DNA of 64,000 bases from Bacteroidota bacterium (GTDB lineage Bacteria; Bacteroidota; Bacteroidia; Chitinophagales; BACL12). The stretch covers positions 704,492-768,491 of the forward strand of contig JADJIS010000001.1 of NCBI GenBank assembly GCA_016706865.1, written 5' to 3'. The first letter of the stretch is position 1. Each line of letters starts with the position of its first letter. This document shows, piece after piece, positions 1-10,900 of the stretch. Below the pieces are notes generated by a model. That model was not told the DNA's origin. It saw only the letters and a list, made by a program, of their open reading frames with translations, and did not search any database. Position numbers and translations under genes: made by a program.

Positions 1-44
1 ACTTGAGTTTATATTTTCGCCATTCAAAATCTAAAAAGTAAAGA

Positions 45-708
45 ATGAAAAAAACGCTCACGCTCCTCTTGTGCGTAGTATCTATTGCTGCGAGTGCCCA
101 GGAATTCCGTTATGGATTTTATCTTTCTCCCACAAAAAATACCTTTGTTCCGGAAGGTGACCTTTACACTCCATATGGAGAAAATGGAGGATTTCAATAT
201 GGAATATTATTGGAACAAACATTTGGTAAGGGAGAACATATTGGGTTAGGTGCCGGAATAACCATGGATTATTTCCAAAGCGGATTAGAATCGCTTGAAG
301 CAGGTCAAAACAAGGATACAAAGAATTGGGATGTTCGTCCGCGATATATTGAAATTCCGGTTGCTGTCAAATTAAGAACAGGTCAACTTGGAAAACTCAC
401 TCCTTATTTACAGGGAGGAATAACATATGCTTCTGCAATTCGTGCGAGAGGCGATTATACTTTAAATGGACAGGTATGATTCTGATCTCGATTATATTAA
501 TAAAGAAAATCAGAACGGACTTATTTATTTACCTAAAAATTTGAGTATTGATCTTGGTATAGGAACAGAATTCGAAATAAAAGATGGTGCTTCTGTTTTT
601 CTTGCATTTTATTTTAAAAATGGTATCATGAATGTGTGGGAAGATAATACCGATAAAGATGATATTTTCACTCGCCAGTTTGGCGTATCCATTGGTGGAT
701 TATTTTAA
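45..708 (+). CDS. Outer-membrane beta-barrel protein, frame broken near 473
   Basis: Secreted protein predicted to fold as a small beta-barrel in the outer membrane. A signal peptide occupies about residues 1-19 (ends in SAQ), followed by alternating Gly/aromatic strands and a C-terminal strand ending in GGLF, the terminal aromatic residue expected of barrels. The reading frame starting at 45 stops at 479; the continuation (YDSDLDYINK onward) lies in another frame up to 708. Removing one G at 473-474 joins them into about 220 residues, matching the 208-residue paralogue at 817-1443 along its whole length. I therefore treat it as one gene with a probable consensus error. Substrate and function are unknown. 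The downstream paralogue is about 110 bases away on the same strand. Confidence 0.75.
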
Positions 709-816
709 TTTTTATACTTAATAATACATTGATCAGAAATAATAATATTTAAAAAATAATGGAAGATTAAATTAATATTTAATTGTATTAATTATCTCCT
801 CTAAAAATAATTTACA

Positions 817-1443
817 ATGAAAAAAATATTTGTCGTTTTATTTACTTTTATATCGCTTGTAGTAAATGCACAACAATTCAGATATGGTGGATTTATTGCA
901 CCACAAATAAGTTTCTGGAGCGTGGAAGGTGATCTTTATGCGAACAATGGGAATGGATTTGGTTATCAAATAGGAGTAATGGCCGATCAAACAATTGGAA
1001 GTAAAGAAAGATTTGCCATCTCCACAGGACTAACATGGAATGCAGCACCGGGAGGTTTTGTTTCCGCTTCATTACAAAATAACACGGGTAAAGAATGGCA
1101 TTGGAAAGTAAATACTTTGGATATCCCAATTTCTATACGTTTGCGTTCTGATCAATTAAAGAAAACGGTATTATATGCGCAGTATGGTGTAAATATCGGT
1201 ATTACCATGAGCACATCCATAAAAAATGAAAAGGGCAACGATGGTTCACAGGGATTCGAATACGAAAAAATAAACCCAAGTCTCGCAATGGGATTCGGTA
1301 TCGAAAATCAAATCAATGATAAAATGACCTTATTAATTGGAACCTACTTTATTAATGGTGTTAAAAATATGATAATTGATGATGCCAATGATGATAATAT
1401 GTTTCCACAGCAGGTGGGGTTAAAATGTGGGATACTCTTTTAA
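817..1443 (+). CDS. Outer-membrane beta-barrel protein (porin family-like)
   Basis: 208-residue protein with a clear signal peptide (MKKIFVVLFTFISLVVNAQ) followed by QFRYGGFIAPQ, almost the same mature start as the upstream paralogue (EFRYGFYLSP). Amphipathic strands run to a C-terminal KCGILF, consistent with a small outer-membrane barrel of the kind annotated as porin family or PorT-like protein in Bacteroidota. Intact here, so it sets the expected length of its broken neighbour. Function is not known; a tandem duplication with the gene at 45-708 is the simplest origin. Confidence 0.8.
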   Translation: MKKIFVVLFTFISLVVNAQQFRYGGFIAPQISFWSVEGDLYANNGNGFGYQIGVMADQTIGSKERFAISTGLTWNAAPGGFVSASLQNNTGKEWHWKVNTLDIPISIRLRSDQLKKTVLYAQYGVNIGITMSTSIKNEKGNDGSQGFEYEKINPSLAMGFGIENQINDKMTLLIGTYFINGVKNMIIDDANDDNMFPQQVGLKCGILF

Positions 1444-1559
1444 GGTTTTTTGTTTACCCTATTATCTTTACCGCTGATTTTAAGGTGATTTAGTTGATTG
1501 CCATGATTTTGATTGAGGGTGGATTGGGATGTATTCTCCTATTGATAATATGAATATGA

Positions 1560-1945
1560 ATGATGCTTTTTTTAAAATTCATTACATGAATTTTTTGGGG
1601 TGATTTGGATGGGGAGGTATTCTCCGAATTATGATATGAAGATGATTGATGCTTTTTTTAAAATTCATTACATGAATTTTTTGGGGTGATTTGGATGGGG
1701 AGGTATTCTCCGAATTATGATATGAAGATGATTGATGCCTTTTTTTAAAATTCATTACATGAATTTTTTGGGTGATTTGGATGGGGAGGTATTCTCCGAA
1801 TTATGATATGAAGATGATTGATGCTTTTTTTAAAATTCATTACATGAATTTTTTGGGGTGATTTGGATAGGGAGGTATTCTCCGAATTATGATATGAAGA
1901 TGATTGATGTTTATTTAAAATTCATTACATGAATTTTTTGGGGTG
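1560..1945. repeat. Tandem repeat, about 86 bp period, five copies
   Basis: The phrase TTAAAATTCATTACATGAAT recurs at about 1572, 1659, 1745, 1830 and 1915, giving periods of 85-87 bases. Each unit also carries GGGAGGTATTCTCCGAATTA and a T-run. The core AATTCATTACATGAATT is itself palindromic, so each unit can form a small hairpin. Spacing differs mainly by T-run length. It fills the gap between the barrel gene and the GxxExxY gene and encodes no convincing protein. The stretch 1444-1560 is unique and looks empty. Confidence 0.9.
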
Positions 1946-1948
1946 AAA

Positions 1949-2356
1949 TTATTGAGGGGGAATGATATTGTTGAATTTTGAATTTATGAGGCGTTTGAAT
2001 TGAAGGCTTTTTGCTCCAAAATTGATGAGGAGGCCTACTTCGAGGTTATAGACCTCCAGGTAATTAATTGCTTGACTAAGATCGCCTTCGTCCATTTTAC
2101 TTACGGCTTTTGTTTCTACGGAGACTACTTTTTCTACTAAAAAATCAGCTCTTCTTGTTCCTACTTTATGAAATTTATAATATACTTGCATTTCCTGTTC
2201 CCGACTGAAATTCAATCCTTGTAATTCCATTTCAATTGCGAGTGCCCGCTGATAGATCCTTTCCTGAAATCCATTTCCCAATATCTTGTGTACTTCCATT
2301 GCACAGCCAATAATTTTTGCTGTGATGTCAGAGTATTTGTACTTTTCGTTTATCAT
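1949..2356 (-). CDS. GxxExxY family protein
   Basis: 135-residue cytosolic protein with the family signature GNGFQERIY near residues 27-35, followed by FLVEKVVSVETKA and a C-terminal LLINFGAKSLQFKRLI. Proteins of this family are small, widespread in Bacteroidota and environmental bacteria, and are thought to adopt a PD-(D/E)XK nuclease-like fold; the E...DFLVE...ETKA pattern fits that core. Biochemical role is unknown. It is commonly found as a single, sparsely distributed gene, suggesting lateral transfer. Length is normal for the family. The 3' end touches the tandem repeat array. Confidence 0.85.
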   Translation of the reverse strand: MINEKYKYSDITAKIIGCAMEVHKILGNGFQERIYQRALAIEMELQGLNFSREQEMQVYYKFHKVGTRRADFLVEKVVSVETKAVSKMDEGDLSQAINYLEVYNLEVGLLINFGAKSLQFKRLINSKFNNIIPPQ

Positions 2357-2515
2357 AATTTTTCAAAAATAATGATATGTACAAGCTATATTTAATTATG
2401 GAAAAGATAGTCGGCTCAAAAAAATTAAATCGGATATACTTATATTATAAAAGAAGTCTGGATAGAAATAGTTTCATATTTCTTTTGTGTTATTTTTTAC
2501 AATTTCTAAAATAAA

Positions 2516-2872
2516 TTACTCGACCACCAAAATAAAATCCTGATCCGGGGTATTACCACTCACTTCCCAATCAGCATTATTTACACCTTCATATACCAGT
2601 GAATCTCCGTTTGCAGTTAAAGCAAATACTTTGAAATCGGTAAAAAAATTGCTCGGCATCACATGCCCGCCTGTTCCTTCTGTAACCGAATAAACATGAT
2701 TTACCAAACCCGCTTCTACCAGACTATCTAAAAAATTTATTGGTTCATTGTTAAAGCTAGCAGTGAGCTTCAGATCGGTTGTGGTTTTATTATCAATAAA
2801 ATAAACGCCTTTAGCCATTGGTTCATTGGTGCAGGAAATAAATGCAAGAAGCGGAATTAATAATATTTTCAT
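2516..2872 (-). CDS. Small lipoprotein, paralogue of 4075-4437
   Basis: 118 residues with a short SPII signal (MKILLIPLLAFISC, lipid-modified Cys14). The mature part contains the block GTGGHVMPSNFFTDF, nearly repeated as GSGGHVDPSNFFTEF in the lipoprotein at 4075-4437, and both share DSLVYEGV/DSLIYQGV and a following DWE. The two genes flank a TPR protein and are on the same strand, so they probably form a small duplicated unit. No known domain is recognised. Confidence 0.7.
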   Translation of the reverse strand: MKILLIPLLAFISCTNEPMAKGVYFIDNKTTTDLKLTASFNNEPINFLDSLVEAGLVNHVYSVTEGTGGHVMPSNFFTDFKVFALTANGDSLVYEGVNNADWEVSGNTPDQDFILVVE

Positions 2873-2889
2873 ATAAAATAATTGAAGTT

Positions 2890-3969
2890 TTATTTTTCCA
2901 TCATTTCTTTAAAAATAAGATAGGTATTAAAACAAATTTCACTTTTTTGATTAGTGGTTATATGGGTAACATGAATTTTATCCGCCATTAATCCCGCACA
3001 GGTGGTTATGTCAACAGCACCGGTTTTTTTATAGTCCAAATACTTTAGTAAAGTATATTCTTCCTTTAACCACAGGGTAACATAGGGTTTATCGCAACTT
3101 CCATCACCCGTATATAACATTGCGTTTAAAATACTGTGCAGTTTTTTCAGATTTTCTTCTGCACGTTCTTCGTCATCAAGATTTCTGTGTGCATAAATTA
3201 ATTCTTTGTATAATGCTGGTAATAAAGGATTGGTTTCCAACAATTTGTTTGCTTCGGTAATTGCCTCCGTAAATTTTTTTTCATCATTCAATTTAAAAAC
3301 AACATCCGCTTCCGCCGTATATGGATTGTATTCAGGCTTTTGGGTAAATCCAATTAATAACATGTACACTTGTGCATCTGAAAGCTCCGTGCCTTTAATA
3401 AATTTTTCAATTAATTTATCATAATTATATTCGGATTTTTTATCTGTGGTTTGAGCTATTAAATTGTCGAAGTCGATAACCTTTGCATAATCCGGAGCTT
3501 TTGGGTGTAATGGATTTGGCGCCTTTCCATAATCACTTAATTGCGTAATTTTCTGATTTGCAGAGAGATAGTTCTCGGTGGATTTTGCGCCATCCAGCAG
3601 ATCATTATCTTCAGGAAATATTTTTAAAGCTCTGGCATACAAAATTTTTGCAGCAGAATAATATTTCATTGTTTGAAGATATTTTCCATAATCAACAAAA
3701 TAGATCACTTTTGAAGAATCGAATGAAAGTGCCTTTTCAAAATATTTCCATGCGTCTTTTTGTGCATTAAAGGTAAAACTTGCGGTTACGTTTCCATGCT
3801 TCCAATACACTTCGGCACTATCGGGGTTTGTTTTGCGTTCGTTTTCAAATCGCAATTCCTCATCATCAAATAATTTGCTGTTTTTAGCATAATTGTCCAC
3901 CTGCGCAATTGCCAATTGACTTGTTATTATTAATGAAATGAATAATACATTTTGGAAGAGTTTTTTCAT
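2890..3969 (-). CDS. Secreted tetratricopeptide-repeat protein
   Basis: 359 residues with an N-terminal signal peptide (MKKLFQNVLFISLIITSQ, cleavage after IAQ). TPR-like helices are visible at about 40-125 (EVYWKHGNVTASF, AWKYFEKALSFD, AAKILYARALKIFPED) and again near 235-290 (AITEANKLLETNPLLPALY). Likely a periplasmic protein-interaction scaffold. It lies between two paralogous lipoproteins and 17 bases upstream of the one at 2516-2872, so they are probably co-transcribed. No catalytic motif is seen. Confidence 0.75.
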   Translation of the reverse strand: MKKLFQNVLFISLIITSQLAIAQVDNYAKNSKLFDDEELRFENERKTNPDSAEVYWKHGNVTASFTFNAQKDAWKYFEKALSFDSSKVIYFVDYGKYLQTMKYYSAAKILYARALKIFPEDNDLLDGAKSTENYLSANQKITQLSDYGKAPNPLHPKAPDYAKVIDFDNLIAQTTDKKSEYNYDKLIEKFIKGTELSDAQVYMLLIGFTQKPEYNPYTAEADVVFKLNDEKKFTEAITEANKLLETNPLLPALYKELIYAHRNLDDEERAEENLKKLHSILNAMLYTGDGSCDKPYVTLWLKEEYTLLKYLDYKKTGAVDITTCAGLMADKIHVTHITTNQKSEICFNTYLIFKEMMEK

Positions 3970-4074
3970 TGGACTGTGGTAATTTTTATCAGGTGTAATT
4001 TATAAAGATACAAAACCAAAGATAAATCGATTTTTTATTAGAAAATAGGGTTTAAGATCGAATTAAAATTAATG

Positions 4075-4437
4075 TTATTCCAGGTTTAAAGTAGATTCAA
4101 AATAACCAAATCGGTTTGATGTTTCCCAATCTTCATTTCTCACTCCTTGATAGATAAGTGAATCACCACCTGCTGTATTTGCATGTACAGTAAATTCCGT
4201 AAAGAAATTACTAGGGTCAACATGTCCTCCGGATCCTTCTACTCCAGTATAAATCTTTTTAAATCTATTAAATTCTACAATACTATCCAATAAAACAATT
4301 TGTGTTTGGTTATAATAAGCTTTAATTTTCAAATCAAAGTTGGTATGGTTTCCAATATAATATAGCCCTGTGGTAGCAGGCTGTTTATTGCAAGCAAATT
4401 GGGTAATAATTATTGTTGTTAGGAGGATATATTTCAT
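4075..4437 (-). CDS. Small lipoprotein, paralogue of 2516-2872
   Basis: 120 residues with an SPII signal (MKYILLTTIIITQFAC, Cys16). Contains the shared block GSGGHVDPSNFFTEF and DSLIYQGVRNEDWE. Exported and anchored to the membrane; function unknown. Located upstream of the TPR gene on the same strand. Confidence 0.7.
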   Translation of the reverse strand: MKYILLTTIIITQFACNKQPATTGLYYIGNHTNFDLKIKAYYNQTQIVLLDSIVEFNRFKKIYTGVEGSGGHVDPSNFFTEFTVHANTAGGDSLIYQGVRNEDWETSNRFGYFESTLNLE

Positions 4438-4650
4438 TGAGAAAAGTATAAAATAAATAAACCCAAATTTCTACTTTACAAAGTTAATAAATGGGTTTCT
4501 GGTTTTTGTGATACTAAACTTCAAAACACCTCGGTTCAAATAATTTCTAATGTTTGGGGAAATGAATTTATTTTACCCGGTAGATTCACTTTAGGCCACG
4601 GTTCTTGATTCGATATGAGACGATAAAAAATTAAAGTAAGCATGTTAATT

Positions 4651-4752
4651 CGACTTCGCCCATCAGTGGCAGGTGAAAAACACCTGGCCACGGCGTACTT
4701 GGGAGGGTGTTTGTTGTTTCACTTTCGGTAAAACGAAAGTTTTATTCGAAGC
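4651..4752. repeat. Dispersed intergenic repeat, copy A
   Basis: CGACTTCGCCCATCAGTGGC, then the hairpin CAGGTG-AAAAA-CACCTG, then CCACGGCG and a second hairpin made of CTTTCGGTAAAACGAAAG, ending in ATTCGAAGC. A closely similar copy is at 7633-7730. After it, at about 4758-4790, comes another shared phrase (TACAAACTGCCCACTGC) also present at 7745-7895 and about 46930. The rest of the gap 4438-4793 shows no gene. Confidence 0.8.
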
Positions 4753-4793
4753 TTCAATGTTACAAACTGCCCACTGCAAACTGTTGACTGCTC

Positions 4794-4946
4794 TTATTCC
4801 GGTTTTATTTTAACAATTTTATTGTCGCGCATTACAACCAGTTCTGTTTTTTTGTATTTTTTAAATTCAAGCAGTCTTTCGTATGTTAACTCGAGGCCTT
4901 TTGAAATTTTATCGTAGAGTTCCATTTGTTCTTTAACTGTGGTCAT
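4794..4946 (-). CDS. Small ORF overlapping zeta-toxin-like gene
   Basis: 50-residue charged ORF (MTTVKEQMELYDKISKGLEL...). Its ATG lies inside the last codons of the kinase gene (14-base overlap, 4933-4946), implying translational coupling. The helix-rich N-terminus and basic C-terminus (KIVKIKPE) are consistent with a small partner or antitoxin, but no family motif proves this. Order is toxin first, partner second, the reverse of plasmid epsilon-zeta. Confidence 0.55.
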   Translation of the reverse strand: MTTVKEQMELYDKISKGLELTYERLLEFKKYKKTELVVMRDNKIVKIKPE

Positions 4947-5517
4947 AATTTTGTTTTAATTCATTAAATTTAAATTTGTCAATAATAGTTAGTTGTCCGT
5001 CAATAGTTTTTCTAGCTAAAATTTCATGTTTACCATTTGAATTATCAAATATAAAAGCACCATCAACAATTGGCAAATAAATATCAAATAAATTTTTTAT
5101 GCCATTTTTATAACGTCTCTCTATTATTTCAGGTTCAATGTTATGTCCTCCTTCTGAAACCCGGATTTTTACGCGTTCTTTTGCCAATTCTACATTCTGT
5201 AACCAAAAAAAAATTAAGGTTACCGTATACCCTTTTTGTTTTGCCTGATTGATTTTATTATTGTAGCTTCTGGTGGAAAGTGTTGTTTCAAATGCGAAAC
5301 TAACATTTTCTGAAAGTAGTTCATTTATTCTTGTCAGCATTATCCGACCGGCTTCAAATGATACTTTTTCTGGCTGGAATGGCGATAAACCTCGGGCAAT
5401 CTCATCCGCATTAACAAACTCATTACATTTAATAATTTCAGGTAAAATCGTAAAGGAGGCAGTAGTTTTACCGGCTCCGTTACAACCTGCAATTATGAAG
5501 AGGTTTTTGTCGCTCAT
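4933..5517 (-). CDS. Zeta toxin-like P-loop kinase
   Basis: 194-residue protein with a Walker A motif GCNGAGKTT at residues 12-20, the conserved NADEIARGLSP at about 37-47 and FAFETTLSTR at about 75-84, as in zeta-toxin and AAA_33-type kinases. Zeta toxins phosphorylate UDP-N-acetylglucosamine and block peptidoglycan synthesis; chromosomal relatives of this shorter type often have unproven substrates. The downstream 50-codon ORF overlaps its end and may be a partner. No epsilon antitoxin homologue is visible. Length is close to that of stand-alone chromosomal members. Confidence 0.8.
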   Translation of the reverse strand: MSDKNLFIIAGCNGAGKTTASFTILPEIIKCNEFVNADEIARGLSPFQPEKVSFEAGRIMLTRINELLSENVSFAFETTLSTRSYNNKINQAKQKGYTVTLIFFWLQNVELAKERVKIRVSEGGHNIEPEIIERRYKNGIKNLFDIYLPIVDGAFIFDNSNGKHEILARKTIDGQLTIIDKFKFNELKQNYDHS

Positions 5518-5643
5518 TGGGGTAAAGTTACGAAATTGTATTGTGGGTTTAAGGCCAAAGATTTCGGTCCTAAAATTGTCTTAGTATCAGAAAGTTTTAA
5601 TATCAGTAAATTAACTAATTTTATGGTCAGGAATAAATTTATT

Positions 5644-7595
5644 ATGGGAAAATTTATTTATGAGGTCATTTTTATTACTGTTTTACTTACTTTTCCAATT
5701 AATGTTTTTTGTCAATCTCCAAACATTCTTTGGCAAAATTCGATTGGGGGCTTAACCGAAGACAATTTAAGTTTATTTTTAGAAACAGAGGACAGTGGTT
5801 ATGTTTTAGCAGGATCTTCCACTTCAATGATTTCAGGTGATAAAACAGTTGCTAATAATTTATATAATGATTATTGGATTGTCAGGGTTGATAGTTTATC
5901 GATCATTGAATGGCAAAATGCGATCGGAGGAAACGGTAATGATATTTTAATGTCAATTATAGCAACTAGTGATGGAGGTTACTTTCTTGGCGGCTACTCT
6001 GACTCCGGAATTAGCGGGGATAAAACGGAGGTGAATTTGGGAGATGATGATTTTTGGGTATTAAAACTGGACTCTGTAGGCCAAATTGAATGGCAAAATA
6101 CCATAGGAGGAAATAGCATTGATGAATTATATACTGCGAAACAAACCTCAGATGGCGGATATATTCTTGGGGGTGAATCCATTTCAGACAGTTCATATGA
6201 TAAGTCTGAAAACAATAAAGGATATTCTGATTGTTGGGTAGTGAAATTAGATTCCATAGGAAATATTATGTGGGAAAATTCTTATGGCGGAGGTGGAACA
6301 GAACATTTATTTTCATTGGACCTCACAAATGATGGTGGGTTTATACTTGGTGCCTCATCACATTCTGGAATTACAGAAGACAAAAGCGAGATAGCTGTCG
6401 GGGCCGATGATTATTGGATCATTAAATTGGATGCATTTGGAAATATAATTTGGGACAATACGATTGGTGGAAATTCCTGGGATTTTGTAAAATCAATAGT
6501 TACAACAGAGGATAACAATTATATTGTTTTAGGGTATTCCAAGTCAGGAATTTTTGGCGATAAAACAGAAGCCAGTGTTGAAGATGATTATTGGCTACTC
6601 AAATTGGACTCAACCGGAAATATTTTATGGCAGCAAACAATTGGAGGAAGTGCGAGTGATATAGGGTGTTCAATTTCATTTAAAGATAATGGAAATTTTT
6701 AATTGGTGGTTATTCATTTTCAGGTATTTCAGGAGATAAAACAGATTCATTAAGAGGTGACACTGACTTTTGGATACTTGAATTAGATACACTTGGAAAT
6801 ATATTATGGGATAAAACTTTAGGTGGTGATGGAAAAGATTTAATTGGAAATTTTATTGAAACCAACGATGGAGGATATATGGTAGGTGGAGCAGGGTATT
6901 GCAATCTAACAGGAGATATAACAGACCCGGGAAATGGATCTACTGATTATTGGTTAATAAAATTATGTGGCGATATTACAAATATTATTGACTCTTTGTG
7001 TGAAAACACTTCCTATATTCTTCCTGATGGCAGCATTACATATGAACCCGGTGAATATACAGTAATATTGACAAATATTATGGGTTGTGATAGTGTAATT
7101 AACATAACTTTAAATACCCATCAGGTAGATCCCTCCATCTATATAGACGATGAAACGTTATTTGCATCAGACACTGGAGCACTAGAATATCACTGGATGG
7201 ATTGTTCAAACAAAGAATTAATTGAAGGGGCTGATACCTATTTTTACAGCCCAACTTTTTCAGGCAGTTATGCATTAATAATTACCGATGCATATAACTG
7301 TGTAGACACCTCTGATTGTTATTCAATAATTGTGGATGATATTACCACTGGAAAATTGCCAAACAAATTGATAATTTATCCAAACCCTGCTAGTAATTAT
7401 TTAATTATTGAAATAAATGATGAATTAATTAATGCAAAGGTTGAAATAATGAATATTGAAGGAAAATTGATATCTACCTCAAGCTTGTCGAGTATTAAAA
7501 CTAAAATTCAGATTTCTGACTTTTCAAAGGGAATATATTATTTAAGAATTATAAAGAGTGATAGAATAAACACAGGTATTGTAATATTAAATTAG
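5644..7595 (+). CDS. Secreted repeat protein with T9SS sorting domain, frame broken at 6696-6700
   Basis: Start chosen at 5644 because MGKFIYEVIFITVLLTF is a proper signal peptide; an in-frame ATG lies at 5623. The mature protein holds about seven units of roughly 56 residues, each with IGG..., SDGGY(I/F)LGG, SGISGDKTE, DYW(I/V)(V/L)KLDS and GNI(L)WQ, a beta-propeller-like repeat seen in Bacteroidota surface proteins. The C-terminus (YPNPASNYLIIEI ... GIYYLRI) is a type A T9SS sorting domain, so it should cross the outer membrane and be surface-anchored or released. The frame stops at 6702 within T5 (6696-6700); adding one T continues directly into the next repeat (LIGGYSFSGISGDKT) and on to 7595. 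About 650 residues. Confidence 0.8.
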
Positions 7596-7632
7596 ATATG
7601 GGCAACTGCAGATTTATTACTGCATGATAACT

Positions 7633-7730
7633 CGACTTCGCCCCTCAGTGGCAGGTGAAAACACCTGGCCACGGCGCGGGAGGAGCGATGGTCGTTTCGC
7701 TTTTGGTATACCGAAACTTTAATTCGAAGC
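7633..7730. repeat. Dispersed intergenic repeat, copy B
   Basis: Second copy of the element at 4651-4752: CGACTTCGCCCCTCAGTGGC, hairpin CAGGTG/CACCTG, CCACGGCG, ending ATTCGAAGC. The middle differs (GGTATACC in place of GGTAAAACG). Confidence 0.8.
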
Positions 7731-7732
7731 AG

Positions 7733-7912
7733 AATTCTCCAATGCTACAAACTGCTCACAGCCCACTGTTAACTGTTGACTAGTTCAATCCGAAGCAGAA
7801 TTCTCCAATGCTACAACCTGCCCACTGCCCACTGTTAACTATTGACTAGTTCAATCCTAGCAAAAATCTCCAATGTTACAACCTGCCAACTGCCACTGCC
7901 TACTGCCACTCC
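7733..7912. repeat. Three 66-bp tandem repeat units
   Basis: AATTCTCCAATGCTACAA recurs at 7733 and 7799 and, more degenerate, at about 7865, each followed by CTGCCCACTG and GTTGACTAGTTCAATCC. A related single unit occurs near 46920. Together with copy B this fills the 319-base gap 7596-7914, which has no gene. Confidence 0.8.
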
Positions 7913-7914
7913 CC

Positions 7915-10900
7915 CTACTCCGTCTCCAACCCCTTCAAAATCTTTTCCAACTCTCCATGCAACGACTTCAACTTCGGATTGTCGTAAAGGGCAAATAAAA
8001 CACGAAACTTCATGAGAATATTCATTTTTTGGGTTTCTTCGCCGGAGGAAATGAATACTTGTTGGATGGAAGATATCACACTGTCGGTGGTGACTTTGGT
8101 GTTGCCGTTGGGGAATTTGTGGCCCTGACGTTGCAGGATGAATTTACACAACCAATACCTCGGCTCGTCCATAAGATCCCAGAAGGTTAACATATTGTCG
8201 AATACCTTGATATTATTATACGACCATTCCAATTCGGAAATATCGGGTAACTCCACAGCATTTTTTGGTAATAATTCGTTTAACATAAATGCATTGCTGA
8301 TGGAATACATGGTATTGTCGACAGAGGATGATTTACCTAATTTAAATCCTTCCACATAATTAATAACTGCTTTTTGAATTAATTCGGTGCGTGCTTTGCC
8401 TGTGTGTAATGATGCTAAAGTTTTATAGGCAGATCCTAATACATTATAAAGTGCATGTGAAGTAATAATTTTATTAAGACTTTCTACTTTACTAATTACT
8501 TTTTTAATCTCTTTTATTGCATCAGGTGATTTTAGAAAATAATTAATTTTTAATCTCGAATATTCCACATAAGAACCTAAATTAAAATCGTTGCTGTTTT
8601 TTTCAAAATATCCGGAAAAGTATTCGAGACTGGTTTTTTCTTCTCCGATTCGGTTGTAGAAAATTGCAACCAATTCAGTGAGTTGATTTAGGGAGATGTT
8701 GGAGGATTTTGCTCCATTGAGTATAAAATCAAACTCTTGTATGTAACCTTGTTTCTGAGCTTCGGAATAATTGGCACCTATTTTATTAATTAAATTCTCC
8801 AGATCCAATTTAACTTGTTCTATTACATAATATTTTTTATCATCAACCTTTTTTTCCGAACTTAATTTTTTCAGCGTATAAAATTGATCGCCATAACATT
8901 GATAGGCTCCCCAGGTGTTGCTGTAAGGATATTTTTCGTAACAATTGCGTCTTGCATTTCTTATGGCATCACCGAAATTATATCCTGATAACATTCCGTT
9001 ATAAAAATCGGTGGTGAATTCCATTGCGGCCACATCGTTTATTGCCCAACCGGCAGCGACAACCACTTTTACACCCATTTCAATTAATTGAGTGCCCAAA
9101 TTTGCAGCGAGTTTATATCTGGATCGCGAAGCAGCTTCTGCAACATCACTAGTATTTCCCAGGTGACAACAATTTATAAATACGAGTTCGGGAATACTGC
9201 TTAATTGCTCTATTTCTTTTGTGGTGAGAAATACTTTATTTCCAATTACCATTCCCGACAGATCGGGATTTTCTTCATTAAATAATCCATGTGCCGCCAG
9301 ATGTATAATTTTATAATCGGAACGGAACATTTTTTTAATGATGGTGCTTGAGCTATCATTTAAACTAGAAGTAGTTTCATATCCGATCTTAGATAATAAA
9401 TTATTTACCATTTCCGCTTCTGCCGCTGCACCTGTTAAGGATGGTAAATAATTTCCGGTATCAGGATTACCAATTACCAATGCTCGATTTGCCAAGGTAT
9501 AATTTACACCCGGACGAAACTCATCCGTAGATAACTGACGAATCATTCCAACCTGTGTTGAAAGTGGTGATGATTGCACGGAAATATCCTGCAACATCTC
9601 CCATGGATAGCCGGCAGTGGTTTTATCCAGTATCAATAATAAATTTTGCTGATTGCGCACAGCCATTTTAAAATCATTCGGAATTAATAATTCGAAAATG
9701 GATTTAGCTAATTCCGTGTCCCAATTTTGTTTGGTGGAAATTTCTTTAATTAATGTTTCAATAATTTCTTTACTGCAGAATAATCTTCTCACTTCCTCAC
9801 GTGCAGTTCCCATAGATGAACTGAAGGTAAATACACTCGTGCGTGAACCATTTTCATTGTATACATAATCACTTTGAATGGTAATACGCTGCCACCAATC
9901 AACATTATTTTCAAAATTCAATCGTTTTCTGCTGCCGATCAGTTTTTGCAATTTAGGTTCAAAAATGAATTTTGATCTCGTAGTATTTTTTAACAGATCA
10001 AGACATATTAATGCTTGTAATGCCCTGTCCTCATATATTTCAATAAATTCAATTTTATCAATTGTCGGCCAAACTTTATCTCCATTTATGCGAATAGTTT
10101 CATTTGCTTTCTGCACTCCGGAAATAATTGCCTTAATTGCTGTCTCCACACTCAAGCCAGCATAACCACAACCTAAAAGCAATGAACTAATTCCGAGTGT
10201 ATTAGAAGTTCCTACATCTTTTTTATTAAATGAACATAAATATTCTATCACACCTTGTTTAACGGTTTCTTCTAATTGATATCCTGAAAGTTTTTCGGTT
10301 TTGCCCATACCAACTATCAGTGCACCTAAAGGTTTGCTATTGGGATTATTAAAATATTTACTCTCGCCGATATTTCCGGGATAATTTCCGGTGGCCAATC
10401 TTTTACTTAATAAACTATTAAAATATTGATCCACCACTTTTTCCGCACTCATAATTCCGTCGCTGCGCAAATGGCCAACAAGAATAGGATAGGTTGCATA
10501 TCGCAGATCACCACATTTCATTTCTATGGTAATTGGAGGATAAATATCTTCATTCTCCATTTCGGATTTTGTGGCACCTATCATTACATTTTCCAGATTC
10601 TCCAGTGTAATTTCTTCCACTAATTCTTCCGGCATATCAAATACCGGTTTTTCTCCGCGGGAAATTGGCGGATGTTTACTCAGGAGATTTGTTTTTCCCT
10701 GTTTTAATATCTCTCTTAAACCATCAAAAATATCCGGTTCGTTTGCAAGATCTCCGTGACCGACATTGGTGTAATAAACACGATCATTTTCTTTTATTTC
10801 TTTGGGTATTCCGGTATCCCAGGTCACAGATCCATCACCATATGGAGTTCCTGTAAATATTAATTTATCCTCGTTTCCAGAGTGAACATTATAATAAAAT

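Noticed and set aside
1560..1945. CRISPR array
   Set aside because: Units are repeated throughout with no variable spacers, period is 86 and no cas genes are present.
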